Shown piece by piece: positions 24,667-32,585 of a stretch of DNA of 64,000 bases (the first letter of the stretch is position 1; every line of letters begins with the position of its first letter). Both the position numbers and the translations under genes were made by a program. Origin of the DNA: Bradyrhizobium sp. AZCC 1719 (GTDB lineage Bacteria; Pseudomonadota; Alphaproteobacteria; Rhizobiales; Xanthobacteraceae); the NCBI RefSeq assembly GCF_036924525.1, contig NZ_JAZHRU010000001.1:6973001-7037000 (forward strand), written 5' to 3'. Under the pieces are notes generated by a model. The model searched no databases, had not been told where the DNA came from, and saw only the letters and a list, made by a program, of their open reading frames with translations.

Positions 24667-25854
24667 CTAGGTTGGGGTTGATCGGTCGGTCCGTATCCAT
24701 TGAGACGCTGTACCGCCGATCAACATCCGACCGTAAAAGCCTATTTTTTTCAACGCAAAAGAGCCGAACGATAATAATTCGTGCGCAGGAAAAACCTGAC
24801 GTCCAAATTTAAACCAAGCCAGAACAACACATAAGATAAATCCAAGAAGATTGCCGCCTGCGATCAGGGTGGGCAGCCACGGCCCTCCAAGCAGCGTAAC
24901 TGACGAGGTCAGAACCATCGTCGCGACCATCAACAGCGCAAGGAGAGAGAGTGGCGGCACCAAAAGATCGAGCGCCAGCACCAAGACATTGATGTCGCCG
25001 CGCATCAAACCCACGGTGAGAAGTCTCGGAACGAACCTTCCGATTGTGGCGAGATGACCCTGGACCCACCGCTGCCGCTGACTTTCAGTCCCCTTGGCGC
25101 TGGTCGGAAATGTGCTGGTAACTTTCACGAACGGAAAGAAATACGGCGCCTTACCCGTTTCCGAGAGATCGAGACCCAGCTTCAGATCCTCCACCAGATG
25201 GCCGCTGGCCAACGGAACGGAGCTGATCGCATTCCACGGAAACATCATTCCTGTCCCCATCAACTGAACGGGACCACGAAGATTTCTTAACCCAAGAGGA
25301 CGAACCCAGTTTCTGAGAACCCAGGCGAACTCCGCGAAGCTATGATTGATGGGCGAGTTCTCGGCGCTTCGCATCATGAACAACGCTTGTACCGGCCGCT
25401 GAACCTGATGGCAGGCTCGCTTGAGCCCTTCGACCAAGTCGGCCTGGAGGCGGCAATCGGCATCGACGAAGAGAACGAAATCGGGCGGGTCCTGGCTGAG
25501 ATGAGCGATGCCCCATCCCATCGCGAATCCCTTGCCGACTCTCTCGGGGTCGTTGCGGATAATGACCTCGGCGCCTGATGCAGCCGCAACCTCAGCGGTA
25601 TCATCACTGCAGTTATCGGCGATAACGATAAGGCGATCTGCGGCGCCAAGCTGCAGCTTGACGTCTTGCAGCGTTGGAACAAGTCCAACGCTCTCATTGT
25701 GCGCAGGAACGATTACCGCAACGCGCTTTTCAATATTTAATTCTTTGGCTTCGAAAGGCTCCAGTCTCGGCGCCTTAAGAGCTGCAATGACTTCAACCAG
25801 CAGGACAGCGACGGGAACGCTGAGCAATCCAGCCAGAGCGGCCAAGATCAACAT
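24667..25854 (-). CDS. Processive-type family 2 glycosyltransferase, membrane bound
   Basis: 395 aa. One N-terminal membrane segment (LAALAGLLSVPVAVLLVEVI) is followed by a GT2 domain: VIVPAHNES, DRLIVIADNCSDDTA, metal-binding FVDADCRL, the acceptor base ED in HLVEDLKLG, and QRQRWVQGH, which matches the QxxRW motif of processive enzymes. Two or three C-terminal membrane segments end near IGFYGRMLIGG. Such enzymes build beta-linked glycans or transfer sugar to a lipid carrier. The position between the NfrA-like gene and a GT4 gene suggests work on the same surface polymer. No PilZ domain was seen. Confidence 0.87.
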   Translation of the reverse strand: MLILAALAGLLSVPVAVLLVEVIAALKAPRLEPFEAKELNIEKRVAVIVPAHNESVGLVPTLQDVKLQLGAADRLIVIADNCSDDTAEVAAASGAEVIIRNDPERVGKGFAMGWGIAHLSQDPPDFVLFVDADCRLQADLVEGLKRACHQVQRPVQALFMMRSAENSPINHSFAEFAWVLRNWVRPLGLRNLRGPVQLMGTGMMFPWNAISSVPLASGHLVEDLKLGLDLSETGKAPYFFPFVKVTSTFPTSAKGTESQRQRWVQGHLATIGRFVPRLLTVGLMRGDINVLVLALDLLVPPLSLLALLMVATMVLTSSVTLLGGPWLPTLIAGGNLLGFILCVVLAWFKFGRQVFPAHELLSFGSFALKKIGFYGRMLIGGTASQWIRTDRSTPT

Positions 25855-26036
25855 CGCAAATACCGATCTCGAAACGTTTGACTTAACGTTTTGTCAGGCA
25901 AAAAAGTGAAAATGGAAGTCGGGTATAAATATCCCGTCTCTCTCTCAATTACTACTATATTCCTCAAATAGATAATAGGACGAGGCCCCCCGTATTTTTT
26001 CGGGCTACTTTAGAATAGGTCAGGCAGAGCCCCCTC

Positions 26037-27236
26037 ATGAAGATCGCCTATCTGGTTAACCATTATCCGGCGATCAGCCACAGTTTTATCCGACGCGAAA
26101 TCCTGGCGCTCGAACGCCTGGGCTACGAGATCCTGCGAATATCAGTGCGGGGCTGGGCCGATGCGCAGCGCGGCTCCGAGGACCAATTGGAGCAGGCTCG
26201 CACACGTTACATCCTGCGCGGCGGCGCGGTGCCGCTGCTGGTCTCATTCCTGCGCATCCTGGTAACTAATCCCGCCGGCCTGTTTCGCGCGATCGCCCTG
26301 ACGTTAAGGATCGGTCTGCGGGCGGAGCGGCCCCTCCCCGTTCATCTAATTTATCTGTTCGAAGCGTGTCAGGTGGCGCTGTGGTTGCGCCGCGAAAAGG
26401 TCCAGCACCTGCACGTCCATTTCGGAACCAATTCTGCCGAAGTCGCGATGCTTGTCGGTGAACTGGGAGGGCCACCCTGGAGCTTTACTGCCCACGGCCC
26501 CGAGGAATTCGACAAGCCGAAGTTCATCTCGCTTCCCGAGAAAATCCGGCGGGCGCGCTTTGTCGTCGCAGTCAGTTCATTCGGACGGAGCCAGCTCTTC
26601 CGCAATGTCCCCCACGCTTACTGGTCCAAGATAAAGGTGGTCCATTGCGGGCTTGAACCGGCTTTCTATGACACCGATGTCACGGCGGCGGCGGGCAATG
26701 AGCGACGATTGGTTTGCGTGGGCCGCATCTGCGAGCAGAAGGGGCAGTTGCTCCTGATCGAAGCAGCGCGGCTACTGGCGGAGCGCGGGACAAAGTTCGA
26801 ACTGGTGCTCGCCGGCGACGGCGAGATGCGCAGCGAGATCGAGTCGCTTGTCGCAAAATACAAGCTGACGGATATCGTGCGCATAACAGGCTGGATCAGT
26901 AGTGACGAGGTCCAGGCCGAAATCCTCGCGGCCCGCGCGCTGGTGTTGCCGAGCTTCGCTGAAGGCCTGCCGGTGGTCATCATGGAAGCCATGGCGCTGC
27001 GCAGACCGGTGATCAGTACATTCGTCGCCGGCATCCCTGAACTGATTAAGCACGGCGAGCACGGCTGGCTGGTTCCTGCCGGCGATCTTGAGAGTTTGGC
27101 CGCGGCAATGGAGCAATGTCTCAACGCGGCGCCGGAAGTGATCACGCAAATGGGAGAAAGTGCCCGTCAAAGGGTTTTGCAACGCCATGATATCGACAAG
27201 GAAGCGGCTAAGCTGATCAAGCTGATTGACGCCTAG
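26037..27236 (+). CDS. Family 4 glycosyltransferase (GT-B), colanic-acid type
   Basis: 399 aa. MKIAYLVNHYPAISHSFIRR is the N-terminal pattern of GT4 enzymes of exopolysaccharide clusters. HLHVHFGTNSAEVAML and SFTAHGPEEF are typical of WcaL/EpsD-like enzymes, and the C-terminal EAMALRRPVISTFVAGIPEL block with the preceding PSFAEGLPVVIME holds the E-x7-E nucleotide-sugar site. It adds one sugar to a lipid-linked repeat unit on the cytoplasmic face. A 182-base AT-rich divergent gap separates it from the GT2 gene. Confidence 0.9.
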   Translation: MKIAYLVNHYPAISHSFIRREILALERLGYEILRISVRGWADAQRGSEDQLEQARTRYILRGGAVPLLVSFLRILVTNPAGLFRAIALTLRIGLRAERPLPVHLIYLFEACQVALWLRREKVQHLHVHFGTNSAEVAMLVGELGGPPWSFTAHGPEEFDKPKFISLPEKIRRARFVVAVSSFGRSQLFRNVPHAYWSKIKVVHCGLEPAFYDTDVTAAAGNERRLVCVGRICEQKGQLLLIEAARLLAERGTKFELVLAGDGEMRSEIESLVAKYKLTDIVRITGWISSDEVQAEILAARALVLPSFAEGLPVVIMEAMALRRPVISTFVAGIPELIKHGEHGWLVPAGDLESLAAAMEQCLNAAPEVITQMGESARQRVLQRHDIDKEAAKLIKLIDA

Positions 27237-27304
27237 ACGGCCGTTGGGCCGATAGTCATCGGCAACGCCCGGTCACCCTATTCCTCATGCTTCCGGGAAG
27301 TGAG

Positions 27305-27625
27305 ATGAGGATACTGTTTACTCTGTTGGCGGCTCTAACGATGATCGGCTCGATGCAGCCGGCCATCGGCCAGGTCAACATGCAGTATAGCGGCCGATAT
27401 GGCGGACAGTACGGCGGCCAATATGGCGGGCAATTTAGCGGACAATACAGCGGTCAGTACTACGGCCGGGGGAGCAGCGACCAGACCGCGTCGCCAAACG
27501 CGCTGGACAGAAAGCTTGATATTTTGGGCGCTCCAGTTAATTCCGGCGCGTGCGGGCAACTTCACTATCCACCGCCCGGAACGGATTACGTGCTCCATGA
27601 CAGTCAGGGGCGCCGCTGCTTTTAG
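27305..27625 (+). CDS. Secreted GGQY-repeat protein
   Basis: 106 aa from the ATG with GGAAGTGAG upstream. After a signal peptide (FTLLAALTMIGSMQPAIG) comes a low-complexity run of about six four-residue units, YGGQ/FSGQ/YSGQ (residues ~31-54), encoded by imperfect 12-base repeats. A short C-terminal domain has two cysteines (ACGQLHYP and RRCF). Gly-Gln-Tyr repeats resemble amyloid-like or adhesive secreted proteins, but no match is known to me. The gene lies inside the exopolysaccharide/exosortase region. Confidence 0.75.
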   Translation: MRILFTLLAALTMIGSMQPAIGQVNMQYSGRYGGQYGGQYGGQFSGQYSGQYYGRGSSDQTASPNALDRKLDILGAPVNSGACGQLHYPPPGTDYVLHDSQGRRCF

Positions 27626-27672
27626 AACAGTGCGTTTTCCGCTGGTCGGCCTCGATAGCGTTAGAGGCAGAA

Positions 27673-27694
27673 AGGACCGCCCCGCAGGCGGTCT
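27673..27694. terminator. Terminator between GGQY-repeat and PEP-CTERM genes
   Basis: GACCGCC (27675-27681) pairs with GGCGGTC (27686-27692) around a CGCA loop; flanking A and T bases extend the stem. It is placed between two convergent genes and fits a bidirectional intrinsic terminator. Confidence 0.8.
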
Positions 27695-27718
27695 TCGCAT
27701 TCTCTGATTTCCAACCGC

Positions 27719-28387
27719 TCAGGCCGTCGCAAAGCCCTTCCTGCGCCGGCGACACGCCAACGCGCAGACACCGGCAAAGCCCAGGATCATCATCGCCCAG
27801 GTCGAAGGCTCGGGGACAGCCGCCACGGCCGCGCCGAATTTTACATTGTTCAAAAAGAGGCTTTCGTCTGCAGAAGTAAGCAGGACGGTGGTGAAAGGAG
27901 TTGAATCCGTAGCACCGAAAAAATTATTGGTTTCGTAGACGCCAGGCGTGGTGGACCTTGTAAATGTCTGGCCGTTGGAAAGAAGGAAGGTAACGTCATA
28001 GCTGCCGAACGTGCCAAAATCTAAGGAGAAAGCAGTCACCGGCCCGGCGAAGGTAATCAGAATATTTAACAGATCAAAGTCTAGCTGTTGCGCGGCGAGC
28101 ACAGCTGGCTGACCGCTAAATACAGGGCCAATGTTGAAGAAGCCGCCATTATACTTGCTCGTATCTGAGGAAAACGTCACGCCACCATAGCTGACGCTGT
28201 CCCCCGCAAAGCTATCGAATCCGCTGCCCGAAGACGGATTCGGAATGGTGATCGTGGTGTGGCTGGCCGTTGCGCCATTCCACGAAGAGAAGTCAGAGTA
28301 AGTGACAAAGCTGGCATCTGCGTTGACCGTGCCTGCAAACAATATTAGCGCCGCCCCTAAGGCGGCCGGGTTCATCTTCATGAACAT
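27719..28387 (-). CDS. PEP-CTERM sorting-domain protein
   Basis: 222 aa from MFMKMNPAAL; an ATG two codons later (MKMN) is also possible. Signal peptide AALILFAGTVNADA, then a beta-sandwich-like body with TYSDFSSWNGATASHTTITI, VTAFSLDFGTFGSYDVTFLL and TVLLTSADESLFLNNVKF, which resembles PEP-CTERM proteins of the DUF642 or lectin-like type. The tail AAVPEPSTWAMMILGFAGV followed by CALACRRRRK is the sorting signal. Its tail closely matches that of the protein at 22.1 kb, so the same exosortase probably handles both. Confidence 0.92.
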   Translation of the reverse strand: MFMKMNPAALGAALILFAGTVNADASFVTYSDFSSWNGATASHTTITIPNPSSGSGFDSFAGDSVSYGGVTFSSDTSKYNGGFFNIGPVFSGQPAVLAAQQLDFDLLNILITFAGPVTAFSLDFGTFGSYDVTFLLSNGQTFTRSTTPGVYETNNFFGATDSTPFTTVLLTSADESLFLNNVKFGAAVAAVPEPSTWAMMILGFAGVCALACRRRRKGFATA

Positions 28388-28621
28388 CAAGGTTCCCAAA
28401 TTTTTGTGTGTGAAAACGAACGCGGCACTGATTCGTCGCTAAATAGTAGCGGAAACGGGTAATCACCGAAAAGGAATTAAATTTTAATTGGGGATTACAG
28501 CGGCCAACGCGCGGATTTTATTCAACGCCTTGTTCGGTCGCCCGCAAGGTGCGGCCGGGAAATATGCGACTTGCCGATGGTGAACGGCCTGGAGCATCTC
28601 CACGCCGGCGATGGGCCAGTC

Positions 28622-29302
28622 CTACATTTCGCGGCCGAAGCATTCGAGGTGCTCGGAGGCGCCGCCCGGCCGGTCGTCCTCAAATACCCCGATCACCAAG
28701 CGCCCCGTCTTCCAGGCCAGCCCGTCCAGATTGGTCTTGTGCTTGCCCGCAATGGGCGCACGCGTATCTGCATGGTGACCATGTACGACATACCGATGCC
28801 CATGGCCGACGTCAGCGCCGAGCGGATAACGCTTCCAAAGCAACGTTTCCTCGTTCTGCTGTTCAAGCGGAATCTTCGGATCGACTGCAGCGTGAACGAA
28901 TACCCGGTGCCGATCGACATGCATCAGCGGGAGATTGGCGATCCAATCCAGATGATCAGCCGGGATCGCTCGCAAATCCGGGAGCATTGGGCTTTGGCCA
29001 TACGATGCCAGCGTCTCACCTGCCCCATTCCTGATCCACCAGTCGAGCTCGGCCCTGTTTTCACAGACCGCGCACATCATGGCTTCGTGGTTGCCCTTCA
29101 GATTGACGACCTTGGAGTCATCTGGTCTCCAACTCATGAGACGCTCGACGACCTGCCTACTCTGCGGCCCGCGGTCGACATAGTCGCCCAGGGTTATGAT
29201 CGTGGAAGCCACCCCCTCGGCATGCCGGGCAATCGCGTCGATTGCGCGATCCAGAAGATCCAGCCGGCCGTGAAGGTCGGGTATGGCGTACGTTCGGCTC
29301 AC
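28622..29302 (-). CDS. Metallophosphoesterase (serine/threonine phosphatase type)
   Basis: About 226 aa. The dinuclear metal motifs are in order: DLHGR near residue 8, GDYVDRGPQ near 40, GNHE near 69, VHAAVD near 156 and VHGHH near 193. It should hydrolyse phosphoproteins or dinucleoside polyphosphates in the cytoplasm. I start at a GTG (SRTYAIPDLHGR) because GAGG precedes it by 6 bases; the frame is open to 29425, which would add 41 residues and bring the start within 18 bases of the exosortase stop. A possible role is to counter the tyrosine kinase at 35.5 kb, which is speculation. Confidence 0.85.
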   Translation of the reverse strand: MSRTYAIPDLHGRLDLLDRAIDAIARHAEGVASTIITLGDYVDRGPQSRQVVERLMSWRPDDSKVVNLKGNHEAMMCAVCENRAELDWWIRNGAGETLASYGQSPMLPDLRAIPADHLDWIANLPLMHVDRHRVFVHAAVDPKIPLEQQNEETLLWKRYPLGADVGHGHRYVVHGHHADTRAPIAGKHKTNLDGLAWKTGRLVIGVFEDDRPGGASEHLECFGREM

Positions 29303-29443
29303 GGCAACCCTCGTCAAGAACCGGTCTTGAAGTGGCATGAGCTTAGCAAGCTCGGCGCGAACGAGCCATCTTGCAGAAAGAGCACGCAAGAACAAAACGT
29401 CCCAGCGGGCGGCTTCACGAAGCACAACCGCAGATGCTCGAAG

Positions 29444-30355
29444 CTAGGCGGGCGTCGCCAATGCGGCGCGGTTGCGGAGACGGCGCACCAGCGCAACACA
29501 AAGGCCCAGAAAGATATCGAACAGGAACAGCAGAATAACCGCGATGACGAAAAGGCCGATGCCGGTAAGATCGTGCAGAATTCCGTCGAGCATGTCAGGT
29601 CCCAGATAATAAGCGATCATGACCAACGCGAAAACGCGAAAGAAATTTGCAATGATAGTAATAGGAATGATGGCCGCGAGAAGGAACAGGCTTCGGATTT
29701 TCTGCTGCCAGCGAAACGCATAGGCATAAAAAACGCCGATCGCGGACAACGCAAAAATCGAATTCATTCCGGAACAGGCGTCCTTTACCAGGAGCTGATA
29801 TGTCCCGATCATGATCATGACGCCGTTCTGGGCAACCGGAAAACCCGTCGCATAGAGCACGTTGGTCACGACGTTCGAAATAAAGACCTTCAGCGGAACG
29901 GTGGCGGCATCGACCAGCCAGTCGGGCATCGGCACTGCAAAGATCAAGAAGCCGATCGGAAACGCGAGCACCCGCAACGCCGGCCATCCGGCCGAAATCA
30001 GGACGCACCCGACGATGACGGGGATCAAGGAAAAGGTTTCGAAGGTGACCAGGCCCTGTTGGATCCGGGCCAGATAGAGGATGACCAGGCCGCCGAGCAG
30101 AGCAAGCCACCCCGTGACGGGGGCCGGGGAAGTTTCAACGGCCCGCAATTTCTCGCGCGATTGCCAGACCAGCCAGAGCGAGGCCGCGATGATGAGCGGA
30201 CCATGCCCCTCCTGCTCCGTCTGCCAAGGTCCATCAATCAAACTGAGAACGGTCTGGGCATAGGCAGCAATCACAGAGGCGCCGAGCAGCGCCGGCCACA
30301 AAAAAGGGCCGAGAAAGCCCGCCTTCGCCGATGGTATTACTTGCGAATATGTCAT
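29444..30355 (-). CDS. xrtV: Exosortase, probably V type
   Basis: 303 aa with about eight hydrophobic segments. The three catalytic residues expected of exosortases are visible: Cys in VKDACSGMNSIFALSA, Arg in ANFFRVFALV, and His in GILHDLTGIGLF. The enzyme cleaves PEP-CTERM tails at the inner membrane and probably passes the protein on to an acceptor. EpsI is encoded separately at 31.8 kb rather than fused. The class is assigned as V from the small accessory gene just upstream and the separate EpsI; the exosortase sequence alone does not settle the subclass. The known substrates in this window are the two proteins at 22.1 and 27.7 kb. Confidence 0.88.
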   Translation of the reverse strand: MTYSQVIPSAKAGFLGPFLWPALLGASVIAAYAQTVLSLIDGPWQTEQEGHGPLIIAASLWLVWQSREKLRAVETSPAPVTGWLALLGGLVILYLARIQQGLVTFETFSLIPVIVGCVLISAGWPALRVLAFPIGFLIFAVPMPDWLVDAATVPLKVFISNVVTNVLYATGFPVAQNGVMIMIGTYQLLVKDACSGMNSIFALSAIGVFYAYAFRWQQKIRSLFLLAAIIPITIIANFFRVFALVMIAYYLGPDMLDGILHDLTGIGLFVIAVILLFLFDIFLGLCVALVRRLRNRAALATPA

Positions 30356-30414
30356 TTCAATACCAACAGGTTCCAGAATTTAGTCTACTGATAGCATTAA
30401 ATGGAACAAACCGT

Positions 30415-30636
30415 TCATCTCCGGGCTATCAAAACCGCGTAACCAGCGCCAGCAAGAATCAAGATCAGGGCGAGATAGAACGAACCGGCGTTGCCGACCT
30501 GGTTGGCGACGGCGAATACAATGCCAGCGAGCATGAAGTGCAGTAAAGTTCGGTTGTCTCGCTCGGTGAACTGGAAGAACGCGATCACCAGAGCCACGAA
30601 GCAGGTAACGGTCAACACATCAAAAAGCGTTGTCAT
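30415..30636 (-). CDS. XrtV sorting-system accessory membrane protein
   Basis: 73 aa: MTTLFDVLTVTCFVALVIAF, a short polar loop FTERDNRTLLHFM, then AGIVFAVANQVGNAG and a second or third hydrophobic segment ending AGYAVLIARR. Two to three membrane helices fill the protein. In NCBI family naming a ~70-aa protein of this shape next to exosortase V is called XrtV accessory protein; I rely on memory for that name. It lies 59 bases upstream of the exosortase gene on the same strand, so it is probably co-transcribed. Confidence 0.75.
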   Translation of the reverse strand: MTTLFDVLTVTCFVALVIAFFQFTERDNRTLLHFMLAGIVFAVANQVGNAGSFYLALILILAGAGYAVLIARR

Positions 30637-30686
30637 TCAATGTCGCCTTGTGGAACATCTTATGGCGGCGAAGTCACATCCTGTAC

Positions 30687-31559
30687 TCAGTTCTTCTTGC
30701 TATCTCCCGGCTGCATGATCTTCGCGTATTCACCTTCATATTTCGCTTCGAGATTCGCAGAATAGGCCGCAATCCCTAGTTCGGCCTTGACCGCGTCTGC
30801 GCGCATCAATTGCCGCGCCAGATTGGCCGCGGCCTCGCCTTCGAGCGGGCGCGGCTCCTGCCCTTTGACCTTGAAGAACAAGCCGTTCTGGCCGGAGCGA
30901 ACAAAGAACACGTCGTCCGCCTTCTTGGCCTCGATCAATCCGTAAAACTCCGGCGGCAAATCGCCGCTGTTCAGCGCGCCCATTTGACGACCGTGGGGAA
31001 TGCCGGCTGCGGTGAGCTTCTCATCGATTTCGTCGAGCGATTTGGCGTTCTTGTTCGCTTCCACGAAGGACTGGGTAGATGGCCCTATTGGAAATGCGAT
31101 TTGTTCGACGCTGAGCAGTTTTCTGCCGGCGAATTTCGTCGGGTTGTTGGCGATATACCTGTCGATATCTGCCTTGCCTGGCGCCTTGGCAGCTGCCGTT
31201 CGCTGCAGATACGCATTCTCAAGAATCTGTTCGCGCGACCTCAAGAGGTCCAGCAGCACGCCCGGTTCGCGATCGAGCTTCGCCGCCATGGCTTGGCGGA
31301 GCAGATATTTGCGCACGACCAGCTGGCCCAGGACGCCCTTAACGGTCTCGGGCTCCTTCTGCTTGTCCGGCGTCACGTTCGCCCAGCGAAACTCGTTCTC
31401 GAGATCCTGGATGGTCACGACTTCCTCGCCGACGCGCGCAACCACCTGTCCTTTGGAAGCGGCGGGCTGGTCGCTCTTTTTGCCGCAACCGGCCAAGGCA
31501 ACCGCACCGCAGGCGAGCAAAACGGCCAGCCGGGCGATCTTGATGGACATACCCTTCAT
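30687..31559 (-). CDS. EpsD-family peptidyl-prolyl cis-trans isomerase lipoprotein
   Basis: 290 aa from the ATG of MKGMSIKIARL (GGAG 7 bases upstream). The lipobox LAGC near residue 25 makes it a lipoprotein, presumably in the periplasm. The N-terminal helical chaperone-like region (QVVARVGEEVVTIQDLENEF) is SurA/PpiC-like. The C-terminal part (QIAFPIGPSTQSF, DLPPEFYGLIE and VFFVRSGQNGLFFKV) is a parvulin-type domain. EpsD-type isomerases accompany exosortase exopolysaccharide loci and probably help fold secreted or outer-membrane proteins. Transcribed toward the exosortase genes, likely as one operon. Confidence 0.87.
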   Translation of the reverse strand: MKGMSIKIARLAVLLACGAVALAGCGKKSDQPAASKGQVVARVGEEVVTIQDLENEFRWANVTPDKQKEPETVKGVLGQLVVRKYLLRQAMAAKLDREPGVLLDLLRSREQILENAYLQRTAAAKAPGKADIDRYIANNPTKFAGRKLLSVEQIAFPIGPSTQSFVEANKNAKSLDEIDEKLTAAGIPHGRQMGALNSGDLPPEFYGLIEAKKADDVFFVRSGQNGLFFKVKGQEPRPLEGEAAANLARQLMRADAVKAELGIAAYSANLEAKYEGEYAKIMQPGDSKKN

Positions 31560-31785
31560 CCAGGAACTCCGTGCATCCAAATAGGCCGAGAAACAAATGC
31601 AACAGGCCGGCCATGCCTGATCCTGCTATGACTAGCGAGCCCGCTGCTCCCGGTCGAGCCTATAGCGCTTTTTCGCTGCAATTTCCGCTGTTTATGTTAA
31701 TTTCGTTAAGCGGGTCGATTATCTCTTTCTTTTGACTGCAAATCGGCCGGTTGGAGTATATCCTCAAGCGGCTGATCCAATTAAT

Positions 31786-31810
31786 TCTCAATTGTTTAAC
31801 TCTCAATTGT
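31786..31810. repeat. Tandem 10-base direct repeat upstream of epsI
   Basis: TCTCAATTGT occurs at 31786-31795 and again at 31801-31810, a 15-base period. Each copy contains the palindrome CAATTG. It lies 12 bases before the epsI start and in the 262-base divergent gap shared with the PPIase gene, so a regulator binding site or an overlap with the ribosome-binding zone is possible. Confidence 0.5.
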
Positions 31811-31821
31811 GCGTGGACTCA

Positions 31822-32523
31822 ATGAAATACCCTCGTATTCAAATCATACTGGCATGTATCGCAATCGTGGGATGCGCCGTGCTGGCGACCGTACTGGCGC
31901 CCCGTCAACTGATGGCCCGTACGTCGGCCTCCCCCAGCCTCGAAACCGTCATTCCGCGCCAATTTGGAACCTGGAAGCTGGTTCCCGAAATTAGTCCGGT
32001 CCGGCCAGCAGATCCAGACGCGTACGTTCAGCCGGACCCGCTCGCTGGAAAGATCTACAGCCAGGAAGTTGGTCGGGGCTATACGGACGGGCATGGCAAC
32101 ATCGTCATGCTGATGGTCGCGTACGGTCCGGTGCAGAACTATCGGCTGAAGTCGCACCGTCCGGAGATTTGTTATACCGCCAACGGCTTCCGGATTTCGG
32201 AAAAAGCGGATGCCGCGATCAGCTATCGCAATGGCGCGCAACCCATCAAGATGACTCGATTGGTTGCGGCAAGGGAGTCGCGCTTCGAACCGGTGACTTA
32301 CTGGCTGCGGGTCGGTAATGACATCGCCAATGGCGTCGTCGATCATCAGTTGAGCCGGCTGAAGTATGGCCTGCGCGGGATCATTCCCGATGGTGCCCTG
32401 ATCAGGGTCTCCACGATCGGTCTGCCGAAGGATGTATCATACAAACTACAGGACCAATTTATCCGCGATCTGCTTGCCGCCATTCCGCCTCAGGAACTCA
32501 GGTTCTTTACCGGCGCGAGCTGA
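31822..32523 (+). CDS. epsI: Exosortase-associated protein EpsI, V-type
   Basis: 233 aa from MKYPRIQIILACIAIVGCAV; the longer frame to 31732 adds an unlikely leader. One N-terminal membrane segment anchors a periplasmic domain with PRQFGTWKLVPE, a YSQEVGRGYTD strand, VAYGPVQNYRLKSHRPEICY (the characteristic HRPExCY of the EpsI domain) and a C-terminal RVSTIGLPKD segment. EpsI proteins accompany or are fused to exosortases, and their exact chemistry is unsettled. It diverges from the PPIase gene and is the first gene of a plus-strand set continuing with the protease. Confidence 0.9.
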   Translation: MKYPRIQIILACIAIVGCAVLATVLAPRQLMARTSASPSLETVIPRQFGTWKLVPEISPVRPADPDAYVQPDPLAGKIYSQEVGRGYTDGHGNIVMLMVAYGPVQNYRLKSHRPEICYTANGFRISEKADAAISYRNGAQPIKMTRLVAARESRFEPVTYWLRVGNDIANGVVDHQLSRLKYGLRGIIPDGALIRVSTIGLPKDVSYKLQDQFIRDLLAAIPPQELRFFTGAS

Positions 32524-32585
32524 AGATCGCGGCGTGCAAACTTGACAGGTGATTTTTGCTATTCGCTCGATTCACCTCGAAATTG

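Noticed and set aside
24667..25854. Interpretation of the GT2 as cellulose synthase BcsA
   Set aside because: No PilZ domain and no bcs partner genes; the length is far shorter than BcsA.
27399..27480. CRISPR or microsatellite reading of the short repeats
   Set aside because: Twelve-base units are imperfect, code for GGQY-type residues in one frame and have no spacers.
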